In this document: positions 62,401 through 64,000 of the stretch, piece after piece
Numbering within the stretch: the first letter of the stretch is position 1
How the letters are laid out: each line of letters starts with the position of its first letter
Assembly (NCBI GenBank): GCA_902763805.1
Contig: CACWTN010000006.1
Location: forward strand, 1-64,000
Origin: an uncultured bacterium
Lineage (GTDB): Bacteria; Cyanobacteriota; Vampirovibrionia; Gastranaerophilales; Gastranaerophilaceae
Direction: 5' to 3'
Length of the DNA: 64,000 nucleotides
Position numbers and translations under genes: made by a program
The notes under the pieces: generated by a model
The model's input: the letters and a program-made list of their open reading frames with translations, nothing else
What the model was told of the DNA's origin: nothing
Databases searched by the model: none

Positions 62401-62701
62401 CCGGGTTTGAGCCGACTTCAAAATATATCGTTAATTTATAAGAACCGTTGCTTGACTCAGAAGTCATATACAGCATATTTTCAACACCATTTAACTGAAG
62501 TTCAACCGGTGCTGCAATAGTTGAAGTTATAACATCGGCATTAGCGCCTGAATAAGTGGCATTAACAATAACCTGCGGAGGTGTAATTGAAGGATATTCC
62601 TCTAACGGCAGTGTTGTCAGAGAAAGCAAACCTGCAAGCATAATCGCAATAGATATTACTATCGCAAACTTAGGACGTTTTACAAAAAAATTTTCAGCCA
62701 T
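59417..62701 (-). CDS. RND efflux pump, HAE1 (AcrB-like) inner-membrane subunit
   Basis: 1094 residues. The usual 12 membrane helices with two large periplasmic loops: N-terminal FFVKRPKFAIVISIAI, the proton-relay helix with VGLVVDDAIVVLEN (Asp-Asp), and the C-terminal GLSTKQAILVVEFAKDAM. It exports drugs, bile acids or similar compounds by proton antiport, as a trimer with the adaptor and TolC. After the last normal helix there are about 65 extra residues with two hydrophobic segments, which AcrB lacks. It overlaps the adaptor stop codon (TAATG). Confidence 0.92.
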   Translation of the reverse strand: MAENFFVKRPKFAIVISIAIMLAGLLSLTTLPLEEYPSITPPQVIVNATYSGANADVITSTIAAPVELQLNGVENMLYMTSESSNGSYKLTIYFEVGSNPDMNLVNVQNRLQLVTPRLPEEVRRYGLTVRKSTGGGGCLFIGLRSPNGTYNSLYLANYASMFIKDELARTHGCAGVAVYGAGDYSMRIWLKPDKMASLGISTTDISQAIQAQNVQTPAGNIGTEPMETPQMMKFTLKTKGRLKTVEEFENIILKANKDGSNVRVKDVARVELGAENYSVRSMVEGRESAIIAVTQLPDANTIDLTNRIIKKMKILSKKFPNDMEYHIQYDVTEFVRESIKEVVSAIILAVILVSAVTYLFLGTARAAFVPFCAIPVSLIGVFSMLASIGFSINLLILFGLVLAVGLVVDDAIVVLENTQRHIQEGKSPREATNISMEEVFGAVVATSLVLMAVFVPVSFLGGITGQMFRQFAVCIATSVGLSTVVALTLSPALCSLILKSGDEKSDYEFIEKFDNWFNRVRDKYLSVVDYFVKQPKKTLRTVMGIVLFIIIMFKIVPQGFLPDEDRGAVFMQVQLQDGATLSRSTDVVNSMCKEILQIPGVNSTLSINGFNGENTALVIIKLDPWHERKSGKLSINSIMGQARKITSKYTEAITFVSQPPAIVGLGMFNGIEFQVLDKGDRSPEEMFNEAQKLMQQIRVSPAFSSVYTAFTASLPQVEVNINEEKAFAQSVPVSEIYSTLAAQYASTYINDFNKFGRVYRVFMQADAPYREKMDNLNQTYVKNLSGKMVPLTSVISTKDIIAPFKLTRFDLYPSITINAEVVSGLSSGSGMKAMEEIADRVLPNDMDYAWSGKSFLEQQSSGQLVMILALAFSFVYLFLVALYESWMLPISVMLISPIAISGALFLQYIWGLSLDIYAQVGLVMLLGLSTKQAILVVEFAKDAMEKDGKHYIEAAMQAAKLRFRAVMMTNIAFILGLLPLVFAKGAGAGSRHSIGVSVFGGMLAVAFFGSILVPAFFVLLNTIKYERDQRKALLTEFGMLLLAIILIYIIFFMALPFIINAVVSFFTGLSLIFKFALIALILCLGMYLYKKFEK

Positions 62702-63912
62702 TATTTATTCCCCCGAAAAATTTTTTTGATTTTATTTAATATCCTTGAGAATAAACTGCTTTTATTTGTTTTCTCAGGAGTATCTTTAACTGCTTCTTTA
62801 ACAACCCTTACAGGATTACCCGGAATTACCTTTTGCATACCTGTTGTAATAATTACATCGCCTGCTTTTACACCATCATATACAATCCAGTCTGTTCCGG
62901 ACTGTCCCATCGTTTTAATATAGGTTAATCTCGGATTATTTTCATTATCCATTACATAGACATAAAGTCCTTCCTGATTTTCCATTGTTGCACTCTGTGG
63001 AACAACAGGCATTTCATCATTATTGTTAGAGTATATTTTAACCCTGCCGAAATCCCCCTGTAAAAGAACAGAATTCGGGTTCGGGAATGTTGCCCTTAAA
63101 GTGATTGTACCGGTTGATTCATCAACCCTGTTGTCATAGAAGTCCTGAACACCTTTATATTCATACTTCTGACCTGAACTAAACGTAAACTCAACATCTC
63201 TTTTTACGTTAGGTGAACCGTCAATTCTGTTAAGTTCCGCATAATCTTTAGATTCTAACGGGAAAGTTATGTACATCGGATCAGAGCTGTTTATAGTGGT
63301 TAGCGGACCGCTGTTCGGAGATACATAGTTTCCTACCGTTACATCAATAATACCGACTCTGCCATCAACAGGAGATTTAACATGTGTATAACTCAAATTT
63401 CTTTGAGCATCACGATACGCATTTTCCATGCTCTGTACCTGAGCCGTATAAGCATTTTTCTGAGCTAAAACGTTGTCATAATCAGATCTTGACACAAAAT
63501 CATTTTCAACAAGCTCTTTATATCTGGCAAGCTGTTTGTTGTAATAATCCTGCTGCGCTCTAGCATTGTCAAGATTTCCTTTAGCCAAACCGGCAGCATT
63601 TGAATATTCCTGAGGTTCTATCTCAAATAATAACTGTCCTGCTTTTACAAAATCACCCTCTTTGAAGTAGCTTTTTGTCAGATACCCGTTAATGCGCGCA
63701 AGAACATCTACTCTGTATTTTGCCATAACTCTTGCCGGAGCATCAAATTCACGTCTTACAGACTGGGTTCTGACAGTATCAACAGTAACGGAAGGAACCC
63801 CCATCATTTTTCTTTGTTTTGCAGATGACGATTTCGAAATATTGTTAGAAATCATCCTTACAAATATCAGCGCAAAAACTACCGCAAGTATTATAATAAT
63901 ATTTTTTCTCAT
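62701..63912 (-). CDS. RND efflux periplasmic adaptor (AcrA-like)
   Basis: 403 residues. An N-terminal membrane anchor (about 5-22) without a lipobox Cys, a biotinyl-lipoyl-like domain (about 55-100 and 165-200: VDVLARINGYLTKSYFKEGDFV and VKSPVDGRVG), a coiled-coil hairpin (about 100-165), a beta barrel and a membrane-proximal domain. It links the pump to TolC. It is the first gene of the operon, with a GGAGAGA site. A TATAAT lies near 63974-63979 on the minus strand, but any -35 would be outside the window. Confidence 0.92.
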   Translation of the reverse strand: MRKNIIIILAVVFALIFVRMISNNISKSSSAKQRKMMGVPSVTVDTVRTQSVRREFDAPARVMAKYRVDVLARINGYLTKSYFKEGDFVKAGQLLFEIEPQEYSNAAGLAKGNLDNARAQQDYYNKQLARYKELVENDFVSRSDYDNVLAQKNAYTAQVQSMENAYRDAQRNLSYTHVKSPVDGRVGIIDVTVGNYVSPNSGPLTTINSSDPMYITFPLESKDYAELNRIDGSPNVKRDVEFTFSSGQKYEYKGVQDFYDNRVDESTGTITLRATFPNPNSVLLQGDFGRVKIYSNNNDEMPVVPQSATMENQEGLYVYVMDNENNPRLTYIKTMGQSGTDWIVYDGVKAGDVIITTGMQKVIPGNPVRVVKEAVKDTPEKTNKSSLFSRILNKIKKIFRGNK

Positions 63913-64000
63913 TCTCTCTCCAAATTACATATCCAAATTATAAAAACTATCTTTTATAATTTTAACAAAAACACTATTATAAAACAAGAAACAAAAGAAT

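Noticed and set aside
1-64000. CRISPR arrays, rRNA genes or insertion sequences
   Set aside because: I saw no regularly spaced repeats, no 16S/23S-like sequence and no transposase gene. The only mobile signs are the tRNA-associated repeats and islet.

Overview
The window is about 64 kb of AT-rich chromosome from a didermic (outer-membrane) bacterium. The best fit is the non-photosynthetic cyanobacterial relatives, order Gastranaerophilales (Vampirovibrionia, formerly Melainabacteria). This is inference: outer-membrane genes (Kdo transferase, TolC, RND pump, TonB-type proteins) sit beside an AMIN-domain amidase, MEP-pathway isoprenoid genes, a TadA/Obg/RsfS housekeeping set and many large TPR, PilZ and AsmA-like proteins with very low GC. 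No 16S rRNA is present to settle it.

Layout. 0-3 kb: a 5'-truncated unknown gene, then a minus-strand set (Gfo/Idh/MocA oxidoreductase, unknown protein, CDP-alcohol phosphatidyltransferase). 3-8.5 kb: a tight six-gene minus-strand cluster of envelope proteins (two TonB-like proteins, one with a zinc ribbon; an internally duplicated 8-TM protein; a VWA protein; a VirB10-like exported protein; a small membrane protein). I do not recognise this set as a described system. 8.6-9.8 kb: rpsL-rpsG with its own promoter and terminator, without fusA or tuf. 9.8-11.7 kb: a lone LuxR-type HTH gene, tRNA-Glu(CTC), then a patchwork of tRNA-Glu fragments, palindromes and one orphan gene. 11.7-20.3 kb: a plus-strand run of degenerate sensor kinase, MalK-type ATPase, AsmA-like protein, PilZ-like protein, TPR protein and uridine-kinase-like protein.

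20.3-34.6 kb: a calpain-like protein; rpiB-rsfS-TPR-membrane protein; a repeat-containing exported protein; thiL-ispD; an MnmD-like methyltransferase overlapping an FAD oxidoreductase; a histidine kinase, a SNF2 ATPase and gpmI. 34.9-38.7 kb: two unknown coiled-coil proteins with similar upstream DNA, and a TOPRIM protein. 38.8-53 kb: cell wall and housekeeping genes (AMIN amidase, murI, tsaD, obgE, tadA, TIGR02757 protein, pheA, dnaE, waaA, ArnT-like glycosyltransferase). 53.1-56.2 kb: a small islet bounded by direct repeats of the tRNA-Lys 3' half, carrying an aspartic protease module, a TPR protein and an integrase remnant. 56.4-64 kb: dxr, a small unknown gene and a three-gene RND efflux operon (adaptor, pump, TolC).

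The most unusual material is the tRNA-Glu locus (a second tRNA-Glu copy split in its T-loop by a 105-nt cloverleaf-like palindromic element, plus three hairpin elements whose stems vary in compensatory fashion), the tRNA-Lys islet with its own T-arm-interrupted tRNA copy, and the six-gene envelope cluster. All functional calls come from reading motifs; no database search was run.
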